Origin: Alcaligenaceae bacterium | Lineage (GTDB): Bacteria; Pseudomonadota; Gammaproteobacteria; Burkholderiales; Burkholderiaceae_B | DNA: 37,575 nucleotides | Direction of reading: 5' to 3' | Assembly: GCA_030452305.1 (NCBI GenBank) | Contig: JAKDMO010000004.1 | Span: 1-37,575, forward strand | Part shown: positions 9,473 to 18,605 of the stretch, piece after piece | Numbering within the stretch: the first letter of the stretch is position 1 | How the letters are laid out: every line of letters starts with the position of its first letter | Made by a program: the position numbers and the translations under genes | Notes under the pieces: model-generated | Seen by the model: the letters and a program-made list of their open reading frames with translations, nothing else | The model's database searches: none | Told to the model about the DNA's origin: nothing

Positions 9473-9557
9473 CTGCATATGCGCCCGTATCCAGCCATCC
9501 GGCGCAGCGACCGGCTTTCACCCGGCATTTTTATGAGCCCTCGGCGGTGATGCGAAA

Positions 9558-10235
9558 TCACCTCATCATTACTTCAGCGATCGGGGTGTCGCCGTCATAG
9601 AAGTTCACCGTCTGGCGTACGGCAGCATTCGTTTTGATGACATGCATGATCATTTCGGCGACGTTCTCGCGCGAGGTGACACGTTTGCTGTCCGGCCAGT
9701 CGTTGCCAACGCCTTCGACCAGCGCCACTTTCCCGGTGGCCGGCTCGGTCGTGAGCCGGCCTGGGCCGAGAATCGTGTAGTCCAACATGCTTTCGCGCAG
9801 CTTCGCATCTGCATCGTGTTTGGCCCGGGCGTAGGGATAGAACGAATTCGTGGCGTCGAGTCTATGGATGTCCTCGCCCGCACCCGCATAAGAGACCATG
9901 ATGAAGCGTTTGACCCCGGTCTGGTCGGCAGCCGCCATGGCGCGGGTCGCTGCCTCGTAATCGACGGCATGGGTGCGCTGCGGATTACCGCCGCCGGCAC
10001 CTGCCGAGAATACAACGGCATCGGCGCCGGAAAATACCGATGCCAGCTCATCGACACTGGCGTTTTCGATGTCTAGCACGACGGGATTACCGCCGGCAGT
10101 TCGCACATCGTCGCCATGGTCGGGATTGCGGATAATCGAATCGACCACGTAGTTTGCCGCCCTGAGTTTGCCTGCAGCGAGCAAGCCCACCTTGCCATGC
10201 CCGCCGATGATCACTATACGTTTGGTGTCAGCCAT
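9558..10235 (-). CDS. NAD(P)-binding SDR-like oxidoreductase
   Basis: MADTKRIVIIGGHGKVGLLAAGKLRAANY nucleotide-binding motif, TILGPGRLTTEPATGKV. Confidence 0.88.
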   Translation of the reverse strand: MADTKRIVIIGGHGKVGLLAAGKLRAANYVVDSIIRNPDHGDDVRTAGGNPVVLDIENASVDELASVFSGADAVVFSAGAGGGNPQRTHAVDYEAATRAMAAADQTGVKRFIMVSYAGAGEDIHRLDATNSFYPYARAKHDADAKLRESMLDYTILGPGRLTTEPATGKVALVEGVGNDWPDSKRVTSRENVAEMIMHVIKTNAAVRQTVNFYDGDTPIAEVMMR

Positions 10236-10287
10236 GAGTATTGGCTCCTATAAGTTTGGATGAACAGCTATATGTTTGCATGGCGGC

Positions 10288-11151
10288 TCATCTGGCGTAC
10301 TGCTTCGCCCCTGCGACACAAACAACTGCAGCCACCGTCACCACCAGCATCATCCAGCTCACCTTCTCGTGAAGCAGCAGCGCAGCCAGGGCAAACCCCA
10401 TGAAGGGCTGGAGCAACTGGAGTTGCCCAACCGCCGCAATGCCGCCCTGCGCCAAGCCACGATACCAGAACACGAAGCCGAGCAACATGCTGAACAGCGA
10501 AACGTAAGCGAGTCCAATCCACGCGGAAGTGCCTACATGGACAAATGAAGCAGGGAAGGTGAGCAGCGTGATTGGCAACATGATGGGCAGCGAAAGCACC
10601 AGCGCCCAGCTAATAACCTGCCAGCCTCCTAGCGTGCGGGACAAACGCGCGCCTTCCGCATAGCCCAGGCCGCACACGACAACGGCTGCCAGCATCAGCA
10701 AATCGCCTTTCAGCGACCCCTCACCATTGCCCATGAGCGCGTAACCGACAACACAGGCAGCCCCGACGATCGAGAACAGCCAGAATGGCGGACGCGGACG
10801 CTCGCCACCACGAATAACCGCGAAGGCCGCCGTACAAAGTGGTAGCAGTCCCAGGAAAACGATCGAATGGGCGGATGTAATGTGTTGCAAGGCGAACGCC
10901 GTCAACAACGGAAAGCCGATCACACAGCCCAGAGCAGACAGAGCGAGAGACGGCAAATCTGCGGCCTCCGGACGTGGTTGCCGCAGCACGAGCAAAAACG
11001 TCAGACCCAGCACGGTGGCAATGGTTGCACGCGCGCAGGTCAAAAATGTCGGATCAAAGTCTGCGACAGCCACGCGGGTTGCAGGCAGCGATCCTGCAAA
11101 AATTGCCACGCCGATCAAGCCATTGATCCAGCCACCTGCTGTTTTCGCCAT
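10288..11151 (-). CDS. EamA/DMT family transporter
   Basis: About 10 TM helices; VAIFAGSLPATRVAVADFDPTFLTCARATIATVLGL; second EamA repeat near the C-terminus. Confidence 0.9.
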   Translation of the reverse strand: MAKTAGGWINGLIGVAIFAGSLPATRVAVADFDPTFLTCARATIATVLGLTFLLVLRQPRPEAADLPSLALSALGCVIGFPLLTAFALQHITSAHSIVFLGLLPLCTAAFAVIRGGERPRPPFWLFSIVGAACVVGYALMGNGEGSLKGDLLMLAAVVVCGLGYAEGARLSRTLGGWQVISWALVLSLPIMLPITLLTFPASFVHVGTSAWIGLAYVSLFSMLLGFVFWYRGLAQGGIAAVGQLQLLQPFMGFALAALLLHEKVSWMMLVVTVAAVVCVAGAKQYAR

Positions 11152-11231
11152 CGTAAACTCCTAAGTTGATCGGTCAAGTAGAGCACCGACGGAGCTGGTC
11201 AAACAAGACACAACACAATACAATTCAAAAG

Positions 11232-11261
11232 AACTGTTATGTATTAAAATACAGTACAGTT
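11232..11261. promoter_or_regulatory. 30-bp interrupted palindrome in the divergent eamA/mocR promoter
   Basis: AACTGT-ta-TGTATT-AA-AATACA-gt-ACAGTT; both nested inverted repeats share the same centre (11246.5). Confidence 0.6.
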
Positions 11262-11271
11262 GAGAGGGAAA

Positions 11272-12654
11272 ATGAAACGGACCGGCACGCGAATCAAAGC
11301 GGTAATGACGGAAATTCAATCGCGGATTGCCTCGCGCACCTATCTGCCTGGGACTCGCTTGCCGTCCGTACGTGCGCAGGCACGGGCCATGCGGGTTTCG
11401 GTTTCGACCGTAGTGGAAGCCTATGAACGGCTGACGGCCGAAGGGTTCATTGCTTCGCGCCCAGGATCGGGGTTCTATGTAGCCGGGCCGGTCGCTCCGC
11501 TTGCACTGACGCAGCTCGGCCCCAAGCTCGACCGGGAAGTCGATCCGCTGTGGGTGTCACGCCAGTCGCTCGAAACAGACGCCACCGTCCTCAAACCGGG
11601 ATGCGGCTGGCTGCCCTCCACATGGCTGTATGAGGCAGGGATACGCCGCGCCCTACGTGCACTGGCACGGGCTGGCACAGTGGAATTGACCGAGTACGCC
11701 ACACCGCTAGGCCACCCGGCGCTGCGCCAGTTTCTTGCGCGGAGGCTGGCGGGCGCGGGCATTGAGGCGATTCCTGAACAGATCATGCTTACAGAGTCAG
11801 GAACGCAGGCGATCGACCTGATTTGCCGTTTCCTCTTGGAGCCTGGAAACACCGTGCTGGTGGACGATCCTTGCTATTTCAACTTCCATGCCTTGCTCAA
11901 GGCGCATCGCGTGCAGGCCGTGGGCGTGCCCTATACACCGAACGGTCCAGATATGGAGCGGTTCGAGGCAGCACTGCAAGAACACTCCCCCAGGCTCTAT
12001 ATCACCAATTCAGGTATCCACAACCCTACGGGCGCAACGCTTTCCCCTGTGACTGCACACCGGCTTCTGAAACTAGCTGACAGTTCTGATCTAGTGATTG
12101 TCGAGGATGATATTTGGGCGGACTTCGAGATTAACCCTGCCCCAAGGCTGGCTGCCTTTGACGGCCTCTCGCGGGTTATCCAGATTGGCAGCTTTTCGAA
12201 GACCATCTCGGCCTCGCTACGTTGCGGCTATATCGCGGCGCGACGGGATTGGATCGAAAGCCTTGTTGACTTGAAAATCGCCACTGCTTTCGGGGGTGGA
12301 CGGTTGGCCGCCGATGTGGTGCTGATGGCAATGACTGACAGCGGCTACCGCAAGCATATGGAAACGGTGCGATTGCGGCTGGCAACGGAAATGGTAAAAA
12401 CCATAGCTCGACTCGAAGCCCTCGGCATTAAACCTTGGCTGATTCCCCAGGCCGGTATTTACCTTTGGTGCCGACTGCCAGAAGGCATAGATGCCGCCAC
12501 CATTGCACGCTCATGCTTGAAAGATGACGTGGTGCTGGCACCAGGCAATGCTTTCAGCCTGTCATTGAGCGCGGGCAACTTCTTGCGATTCAACGTTGCT
12601 CAATCCACTGATGAGCGGATTTTTGATGTGCTCGCGCGTGCGCTTTCCGCCTAG
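11272..12654 (+). CDS. MocR-type (GntR HTH plus aminotransferase-like PLP domain) regulator
   Basis: N-terminal GntR wHTH (IKAVMTEIQSRIASRTYLPGTRLPSVRAQARAMRVSVSTVVEAYERL) fused to fold-type I aminotransferase domain (IGSFSKTISASLRCGYIAAR). ATG at 11272 chosen because the earlier start overlaps the operator. Confidence 0.92.
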   Translation: MKRTGTRIKAVMTEIQSRIASRTYLPGTRLPSVRAQARAMRVSVSTVVEAYERLTAEGFIASRPGSGFYVAGPVAPLALTQLGPKLDREVDPLWVSRQSLETDATVLKPGCGWLPSTWLYEAGIRRALRALARAGTVELTEYATPLGHPALRQFLARRLAGAGIEAIPEQIMLTESGTQAIDLICRFLLEPGNTVLVDDPCYFNFHALLKAHRVQAVGVPYTPNGPDMERFEAALQEHSPRLYITNSGIHNPTGATLSPVTAHRLLKLADSSDLVIVEDDIWADFEINPAPRLAAFDGLSRVIQIGSFSKTISASLRCGYIAARRDWIESLVDLKIATAFGGGRLAADVVLMAMTDSGYRKHMETVRLRLATEMVKTIARLEALGIKPWLIPQAGIYLWCRLPEGIDAATIARSCLKDDVVLAPGNAFSLSLSAGNFLRFNVAQSTDERIFDVLARALSA

Positions 12655-12705
12655 CAAAGCGTGACTCAGCCATGTATCCGCTTTTCGACCACAAATATGC
12701 CCCAT

Positions 12706-12927
12706 ACCTATCGCGGAGTCGTAGACCGGCTCGGTGACGGTGCCGATTACGTCGCCCGGAAGATCGGACTTGATGCCAGTGACCAGGGCGGCAGCGATGA
12801 CCGTCCCAGCCATGACTTGATATGGCGAGGCGGGCAATTGCAGGTTGCCGGAATTACGGGTTTCAGCAGTACCAGATTGCAGGAACGCCTCTTTCTGGTC
12901 TTGCCGGTTCTGTGCTGCGGTAGGGTC
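12706..12927 (-). pseudogene. Fragment of TrbI/VirB10-like conjugal transfer protein
   Basis: QNRQDQKEAFLQSG...ASPYQVMAGTVIAAALVTGIKSDLPGDVIGTVTEPVYDSAIG matches the VirB10/TrbI core (SPY-AGTVIPAALITGI-SDLPG--V-V-VYD). No complete gene in the window. Confidence 0.8.
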
Positions 12928-12930
12928 GGT

Positions 12931-13080
12931 GGGCAGGTCGCCGTTTTGCTGAAACTCCCGGTACCAGCCCTTGAGTGAAATCTTTGTCGGATAACCCAAC
13001 TGGCGCAGCGTGACACTCATGCGTTTGCCGAGTTTGATATAAAGCTTGACCGCCCTAATCCGGTCCTCATACGAGTACAT
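12931..13080 (-). mobile_element. 5' remnant of an IS3-family orfA (HTH) transposase gene
   Basis: MYSYEDRIRAVKLYIKLGKRMSVTLRQLGYPTKISLKGWYREFQQNGDLP resembles IS3-family OrfA N-termini; truncated and fused in frame to the trbI fragment. Confidence 0.75.
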
Positions 13081-13318
13081 GCACTACCTCCAAAGTAGTC
13101 CAAGTTTTTGTCCGCACCCCCAGTGGCTCACATTTCAATTGCGCTTGACAAGATCGAGGAGACCCTACGACTCGAAAAGAGGTGGCTGGTGTGAACGAAT
13201 CAGCAACGTGTCAACTTAGGCTGTGTCTGAGACCACTGAGGCCGCTCGGGCCGCTATAAACGCTTATCTCGGAGTGCCCGATCTATCCGCAGGTAGTTAA
13301 TAGACGAATCGCTCAGAG

Positions 13319-13334
13319 ATGACAAAAATGTAAT
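13319..13334. promoter_or_regulatory. Candidate CopR/CusR box upstream of the copper P-type ATPase
   Basis: ATGAC-AAAAAT-GTAAT, matching the ATTAC-N6-GTAAT motif seen at the copA and csp/copR promoters (one mismatch). Confidence 0.6.
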
Positions 13335-13474
13335 GTGCCACGCTCTGAATTAAAGACTGAGAACGGGTTGGTATGTGGCATGATGGAATCTGCTCCCGAT
13401 TTCCCTGGGCTCGAAGAATATCTGCACCGTACATGGGCTGGACTCGCGGTCGCTTTCTGGAAGGTTTTATCGCC

Positions 13475-15811
13475 ATGGCGCAGAACAAATCTGAACATCC
13501 TCACCAGCACAACACGGAACGCGCGGACCCCAACTGCCAACTCACCGATCCCGTGTGCGGAATGCAGGTAACGAAAGGCTCTCCACATCACCTTGAGCGT
13601 GCAGGCAAGCCTTTCTACTTTTGCAGTGTAAAGTGCTTGGAAACCTTCAAGCGTGATCCTGAGAAATTCACCGCTCAGCACAATAAAAACGAAGTAGCTG
13701 TCAAGCAAGCGGCTCCTGGCACAATTTACACCTGTCCGATGCACCCCGAGATTCGACAGGATCATCCGGGAAGCTGTCCGAAATGTGGCATGGCGCTCGA
13801 GCCCCTGATGCCGAGCCTGGAAGACGATAATCCCGAGCTGAAAAATTTCACCCGACGGTTCTGGTGGACGCTGCCCTTCACCATCGTTGTCACAGTGCTC
13901 GCCATGTTCGGCCATCAATTGGGCTGGTTCAGCATGACCGCCCAAACCTGGATTGAACTGGTCTTATCGATACCAGTAGTGCTGTGGGCAGGCCAGCCCT
14001 TTTTTGTACGGGGTTGGCAGTCGGTAATCAATCGCAGCCCCAATATGTGGACGCTCATTGGTCTGGGTACAGCCGCTGCATTCATCTATAGCGTTGTGGC
14101 CACGGTGGCGCCAGGGGTTTTTCCAGAAACCTTCATGTCCATGGGCCGGATCGCCGTCTACTTTGAAGCTGCGGTCGTGATCATCTCGCTGACGCTCTTT
14201 GGTCAAATTCTCGAGCTTCGGGCCCGTTCACAGACATCAGCTGCCATCAGATCGCTGCTTGGGCTAGCTCCCAAAACGGCGCGCCGTATCAACGCGGATG
14301 GTACGGAGGAAGACGTACCCCTGACTCATGTCCACGAGGGCGATCGCTTGCGTGTGCGCCCTGGGGAGAAAGTGCCAGTTGACGGAATCGTCGAAGATGG
14401 CGCCAGCTCCCTGGACGAGTCCATGCTCACAGGGGAACCCCTTCCCGTCAGCAAGTGCCCAGGCGACAAGGTGATCGGCGCGACAATGAATACCTCTGGC
14501 ACTCTGGTGATCCGCGCCGAGAAGGTCGGTTCAGCCACGGTGCTATCCCAGATTGTGCAACTCGTCGCCCAAGCGCAGCGCTCGCGTGCGCCCATGCAAA
14601 GGATGGCCGATCATGTGGCCGGCTACTTTGTGATGGCCGTCGTCGGAATCGCAATTATCACGCTGATTGTCTGGGGCCTTTTCGGCCCTCAACCGAGCTG
14701 GGTATACGGCTTGATCAACGCTGTCGCCGTGCTGATCATTGCTTGCCCTTGCGCACTGGGCCTGGCCACGCCCATGTCAATCATGGTGGCAACCGGACGC
14801 GGCGCCACGCAAGGCGTGCTGTTTCGCGACGCGGCGGCTATCGAGAATTTTCGCAAGGTCGACACTCTCATCGTTGATAAGACAGGCACCTTGACGGAAG
14901 GGCGGCCTGCGTTCGAGCAAGCCATCCCCACTGGCGGCATGGACGCCGACGAAGTGCTGCGCCTGGCGGCAAGTCTTGATCAGGGCAGCGAGCATCCGCT
15001 GGCAGACGCCATTGTCAACGCGGCACGCGAACGAGGTTTGATCCTCGGTGCCGTCAGTGACTTCGAATCGGGTAGTGGTATTGGGGTGCGTGGCCAGGTC
15101 GAAGGAAAACGCCTTGCCTTAGGCAACACCGCCCTGATGGATCAAGAAAACATTGACGTTACGATCATGGCAAGTTCTGCCGAGTCGTTACGCACAAAGG
15201 GTGCGAGCATCATGTATTTAGCGGCAGACGGCCGATTGACAGGCCTGCTAGCCGTCTCTGATCCGATCAAGAAAAGTACGCCCGAAGCCGTGAAGGATCT
15301 AAAGGAGGCTGGCATCCGCGTCATCATGGCAACAGGCGACGGCGTTTCGACGGCTAAAGCTGTGGCGGAACAACTCGGTATAGACGAGATTCATGGTGAA
15401 GTGAAACCGGCCGACAAGCTTGATCTTGTCAGCAAACTGCAGGCCGGAGGTCGAATCGTTGCAATGGCAGGCGACGGTATCAATGACGCTCCTGCCCTAG
15501 CCAAAGCGGATGTTGGTATTGCAATGGGTACCGGCACGGACGTGGCCATGAACAGCGCGCAGGTCACCCTAGTCAAGGGGGATTTACGTGGCATTTCGGT
15601 TGCGCGCCACTTGTCCGATCAGACGATAGCAAACATGAAGCAGAACCTGGGTTTTGCGTTCGTTTACAACGCCCTGGGCGTGCCGCTGGCTGCCGGGGTC
15701 TTGTATCCATTTGTGGGCCTCTTACTCTCGCCCATGTTCGCGGCATTGGCGATGAGTCTGAGCTCGGCTTCGGTGGTTTTCAACGCCCTTAGACTGCGCA
15801 AGTCGGTATAA
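13475..15811 (+). CDS. Copper-translocating P1B-type ATPase with N-terminal YHS and heavy-metal-binding (HMBD) domains
   Basis: DPVCGMQV...[19 protein letters not shown] (YHS), [26 protein letters not shown] (HMBD), [48 protein letters not shown]. Confidence 0.96.
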   Translation: MAQNKSEHPHQHNTERADPNCQLTDPVCGMQVTKGSPHHLERAGKPFYFCSVKCLETFKRDPEKFTAQHNKNEVAVKQAAPGTIYTCPMHPEIRQDHPGSCPKCGMALEPLMPSLEDDNPELKNFTRRFWWTLPFTIVVTVLAMFGHQLGWFSMTAQTWIELVLSIPVVLWAGQPFFVRGWQSVINRSPNMWTLIGLGTAAAFIYSVVATVAPGVFPETFMSMGRIAVYFEAAVVIISLTLFGQILELRARSQTSAAIRSLLGLAPKTARRINADGTEEDVPLTHVHEGDRLRVRPGEKVPVDGIVEDGASSLDESMLTGEPLPVSKCPGDKVIGATMNTSGTLVIRAEKVGSATVLSQIVQLVAQAQRSRAPMQRMADHVAGYFVMAVVGIAIITLIVWGLFGPQPSWVYGLINAVAVLIIACPCALGLATPMSIMVATGRGATQGVLFRDAAAIENFRKVDTLIVDKTGTLTEGRPAFEQAIPTGGMDADEVLRLAASLDQGSEHPLADAIVNAARERGLILGAVSDFESGSGIGVRGQVEGKRLALGNTALMDQENIDVTIMASSAESLRTKGASIMYLAADGRLTGLLAVSDPIKKSTPEAVKDLKEAGIRVIMATGDGVSTAKAVAEQLGIDEIHGEVKPADKLDLVSKLQAGGRIVAMAGDGINDAPALAKADVGIAMGTGTDVAMNSAQVTLVKGDLRGISVARHLSDQTIANMKQNLGFAFVYNALGVPLAAGVLYPFVGLLLSPMFAALAMSLSSASVVFNALRLRKSV

Positions 15812-15848
15812 GGCACAGGACCCGGTATGCCTGTCGCTTTGAGAAGGG

Positions 15849-16265
15849 TTAGTCCCTGGAAAACGGCTTGCCGGCGAAGTCCACCGTAATTAAATTGCCA
15901 TCCAGTTCGCCCATGCCTGGCGCATTCAATGGCATGCCGGGCGCCGATACGCCCTTCACCGACGAGTCGGCGAGCAATTTGTTGACGGCATTGGCCGGTA
16001 CGTGCCCTTCTATGATTTGACCGGTGGCCTGGACCACGCCGGTATGGCATGAACCAAGCTGCGATGGCACCCCGAGTTTCTGCTTCACCGAAGCCATGTC
16101 GGCCGTTTTGATGGCCGTAACGTCAAAGCCAGACTCGCGCATATGCTCGACCCAACCGGTGCAGCAGCCGCAATTAGGATCCTGGTATACGGTGATCGCC
16201 GTGCCGGAAGCATGTGCAAAGGAAGATGCGGCCATTAAAGCAGCCGAAGCCAGCCATAATTTCAT
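15849..16265 (-). CDS. DUF411 metal-binding protein
   Basis: MKLWLASAALMAASSFAHA signal peptide; YQDPNCGCCTGWVEHMRESGFDV...GSCHTGVVQATGQIIEGHVPANAV. Confidence 0.92.
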   Translation of the reverse strand: MKLWLASAALMAASSFAHASGTAITVYQDPNCGCCTGWVEHMRESGFDVTAIKTADMASVKQKLGVPSQLGSCHTGVVQATGQIIEGHVPANAVNKLLADSSVKGVSAPGMPLNAPGMGELDGNLITVDFAGKPFSRD

Positions 16266-16336
16266 TGTAAGTTGCTCCAGGGAAAATGGAAATCGTGAAT
16301 GATTCATAGTATAGACAGAGACCACGCTCGAGCCGC

Positions 16337-16810
16337 TTAGTTCTGTCGTTGCAAAGTGACTTCCTTCTGTGCCTCCAAGACCTTGGGCGGCCAACTGCTC
16401 TTGATATAAGCCAGTACCGCAATGATCTCTTGGTCGCTTAGCATGTCACCGTACGCCGGCATGTCGCTGACATAACCCGGAGGTGCGGTCTTGCCGGGGA
16501 CCAAACCGTTCTTCACCATATCGACCAACATCGCGTCCGGATGGTGCCAGGTGTGACCCGTTTTGTCATGCGGCGGCGCGGGCAACTTGCCGCTAGGCAT
16601 GCGTTCTCGCCAGTTCGGTTGCCCTTGCAGCGACGCGCCATGGCAGGCCGCGCAATTATTCGCGTAGATCACCTTGCCCTGCATCACAAGCGTCTGATCG
16701 GCAGGATCGATGAATGCAGGGCCAGACGGCCGCATCGTGCTGTAAAGGATGGCGGCGGCACCGATAATGACGACGCCAACCACCCCAAAAATCAACTTTT
16801 TCTGTGACAT
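16337..16810 (-). CDS. Membrane-anchored class I cytochrome c
   Basis: N-terminal TM, NNCAACHGASLQGQPNWRER (CXXCH), MPAYGDMLSDQEIIAVLAYIKSSWPP. Confidence 0.92.
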   Translation of the reverse strand: MSQKKLIFGVVGVVIIGAAAILYSTMRPSGPAFIDPADQTLVMQGKVIYANNCAACHGASLQGQPNWRERMPSGKLPAPPHDKTGHTWHHPDAMLVDMVKNGLVPGKTAPPGYVSDMPAYGDMLSDQEIIAVLAYIKSSWPPKVLEAQKEVTLQRQN

Positions 16811-16824
16811 TTCGATGTGATAAA

Positions 16825-17334
16825 TCAGCTGACCTTTACCTTGCCAACCATTCCAGCCTCCATGTGACCCGGAATCAGGCAGGCAAAATCGACCGTGCCT
16901 GCCTGGTCGAACTGCCACACCAAGCCGCCAATTTTGCCTGGCGCCAATGTAATCATATTCGGTTCTGCGTGCTGTATCCCCGGCATTTTTTGCATTTCAG
17001 CCACATGAGCCTTCAGATCAGCAATAGATCCGATCACCATTTCATGTGGGATTTTGCCGGTGTTCTTGATAAAGAAGCGAACGGTCTCGCCGGCGCTAAC
17101 CTGGATCTCACCCGGCGTAAACCGCATGGTGTCGTCCATTATCAGCTCAATCGTGCGAGAAACTTTAGCCGGATCGCCGGGTTGACCCGTTGGCGAAGGT
17201 GCACTCGACATGGTGGACATGTCGTGACCAGGCATGCCATGAGCCGGTGCACCATGCCCGCCGGAATGGTTGCCCGCAGCCAGCGCGAGGGTTGGAAGCA
17301 CGCTCAAAGCCAGAATAGAAAGGGTTTTCTTCAT
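16825..17334 (-). CDS. Cupredoxin-like copper-binding protein (CopI-like)
   Basis: Signal peptide, His/Met-rich segment, ETVRFFIKNTGKIPHEMVIGS...FDQAGTVDFACLIPGHMEAGM type 1 copper-site pattern (H...C..PGH..AGM). Confidence 0.9.
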   Translation of the reverse strand: MKKTLSILALSVLPTLALAAGNHSGGHGAPAHGMPGHDMSTMSSAPSPTGQPGDPAKVSRTIELIMDDTMRFTPGEIQVSAGETVRFFIKNTGKIPHEMVIGSIADLKAHVAEMQKMPGIQHAEPNMITLAPGKIGGLVWQFDQAGTVDFACLIPGHMEAGMVGKVKVS

Positions 17335-17408
17335 ATCGATACTCTCTTGAGATTGTTCTAGCAGACAGCCGACTCAGGCCGCCCATGTAGAAAGGTGAAA
17401 AAACACGA

Positions 17409-18605
17409 TCAAAAGCGAAAGCTCAGACCAGCCACGAACCGGGTTTCCTGCTTCGAGTCGCCTGCCGCTCTTGCATAATCTGCCGTTTTCCCGAATTTGC
17501 TGGACCACTCTACGCCAACGTAGGGAACAAACTGACGCGTCACTTCGTACTTCAGGCGCAAGCCCGCCGTGCCGTCTGTCAAGCCGCTGCCAATGCCCCA
17601 GCGTTCATCGTCCTTGCCATAGAAGTTCACTTCTACGCTCGGTTGAAGGTAAAGCTTTTGGGTCAGTAAGATGTCGTATTCCGTCTTCAGCTTCAAAGCG
17701 GTGCGGCCGCTGGAGCCGACATAGGCGGTGGCATCCACCTCAAACCAGTAAGGCGCCAACCCTTTAACACCCAATGCCAGCCACTCGCGGTTCGGCGCGC
17801 CTTGACCATGGTCGAATCGCACACCCAGTTCCGTATCCCAGAACGTTGAAACTGCATGCCGCCACAACAGTTGCGTTTCCGATTCTTGCAGCTTGCCGTT
17901 CGCGACTTCACCTTCGGCCTTGATCACGGCCCGGTTATAGGTATTGCCATACCAGGCCTCGCCTTCATAAGCTGCCCATTCCTCACCGCGCGCACGGACG
18001 TACTCCAACCGGTCGAAGTTCACGGAACCGAAGTTATGCATGTCCGACATGATGAGCGCATCTGAGGGCGGCAGCGCATACTTGCCCGCATTACGCACGT
18101 AGCCGTCTGAGTAAGCATTCGGATCGCGGGCGTCCGGCGGGGCCGAGCCACCTTGCATCTGAATATCGCCGTGATCCATTTCGCCACCGCCATGATCCAT
18201 CGCGCCCATATCGTGTGCGGCAGCTGGCGAGCCGGAACTTGACGAGCCGTGGCTCATTTCCGGCATGGCAGAAGTGTTCTTGCCCGGATTCCCTTGTTTC
18301 ATAGGCATCTCCATGGCGTCATGACCTTGAGCTGGCGCGTTCCCCGCTCCATGGTCCATACCGGACATATCCATCGAACCGTGATCCATACCCGGCATGT
18401 TCATGGAACCATGATGCATATCTGAAATCGGCGCGGGTGTGCTTGTCTTTGGCGGTTCCGAGGTATGGCCGGCGTGCCCTGAATGTGCCTGCGCATAGGC
18501 AAGCACGGGCATCACTCCCACTGTCGCGATTGCCACAGCCAGGAGTCGCTTCTTCAATTGCTTATTCATGATGAGGATGTCTAACGTGTTGTTTGTTGTC
18601 TTCAT
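17409..18605 (-). CDS. copB: Copper resistance protein B (outer membrane)
   Basis: Met/His-rich N-terminus (MHHGSMNMPGMDHGSMDMSGMDHG) then YVRARGEEWAAYEGEAWYGNTYNRAVIKAEGE...ELGVRFDHG; ATG at 18605 overlaps the copA stop (alternative ATG at 18569). Confidence 0.94.
   Translation of the reverse strand: MKTTNNTLDILIMNKQLKKRLLAVAIATVGVMPVLAYAQAHSGHAGHTSEPPKTSTPAPISDMHHGSMNMPGMDHGSMDMSGMDHGAGNAPAQGHDAMEMPMKQGNPGKNTSAMPEMSHGSSSSGSPAAAHDMGAMDHGGGEMDHGDIQMQGGSAPPDARDPNAYSDGYVRNAGKYALPPSDALIMSDMHNFGSVNFDRLEYVRARGEEWAAYEGEAWYGNTYNRAVIKAEGEVANGKLQESETQLLWRHAVSTFWDTELGVRFDHGQGAPNREWLALGVKGLAPYWFEVDATAYVGSSGRTALKLKTEYDILLTQKLYLQPSVEVNFYGKDDERWGIGSGLTDGTAGLRLKYEVTRQFVPYVGVEWSSKFGKTADYARAAGDSKQETRFVAGLSFRF

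Noticed and set aside
13114-13300. Short reading frame ...HISIALDKIEETLRLEKRWLV* between the IS relic and the P-type ATPase, possible mobile-element remnant
   Set aside because: Could not assign it to any family with confidence; kept only as something to BLAST.
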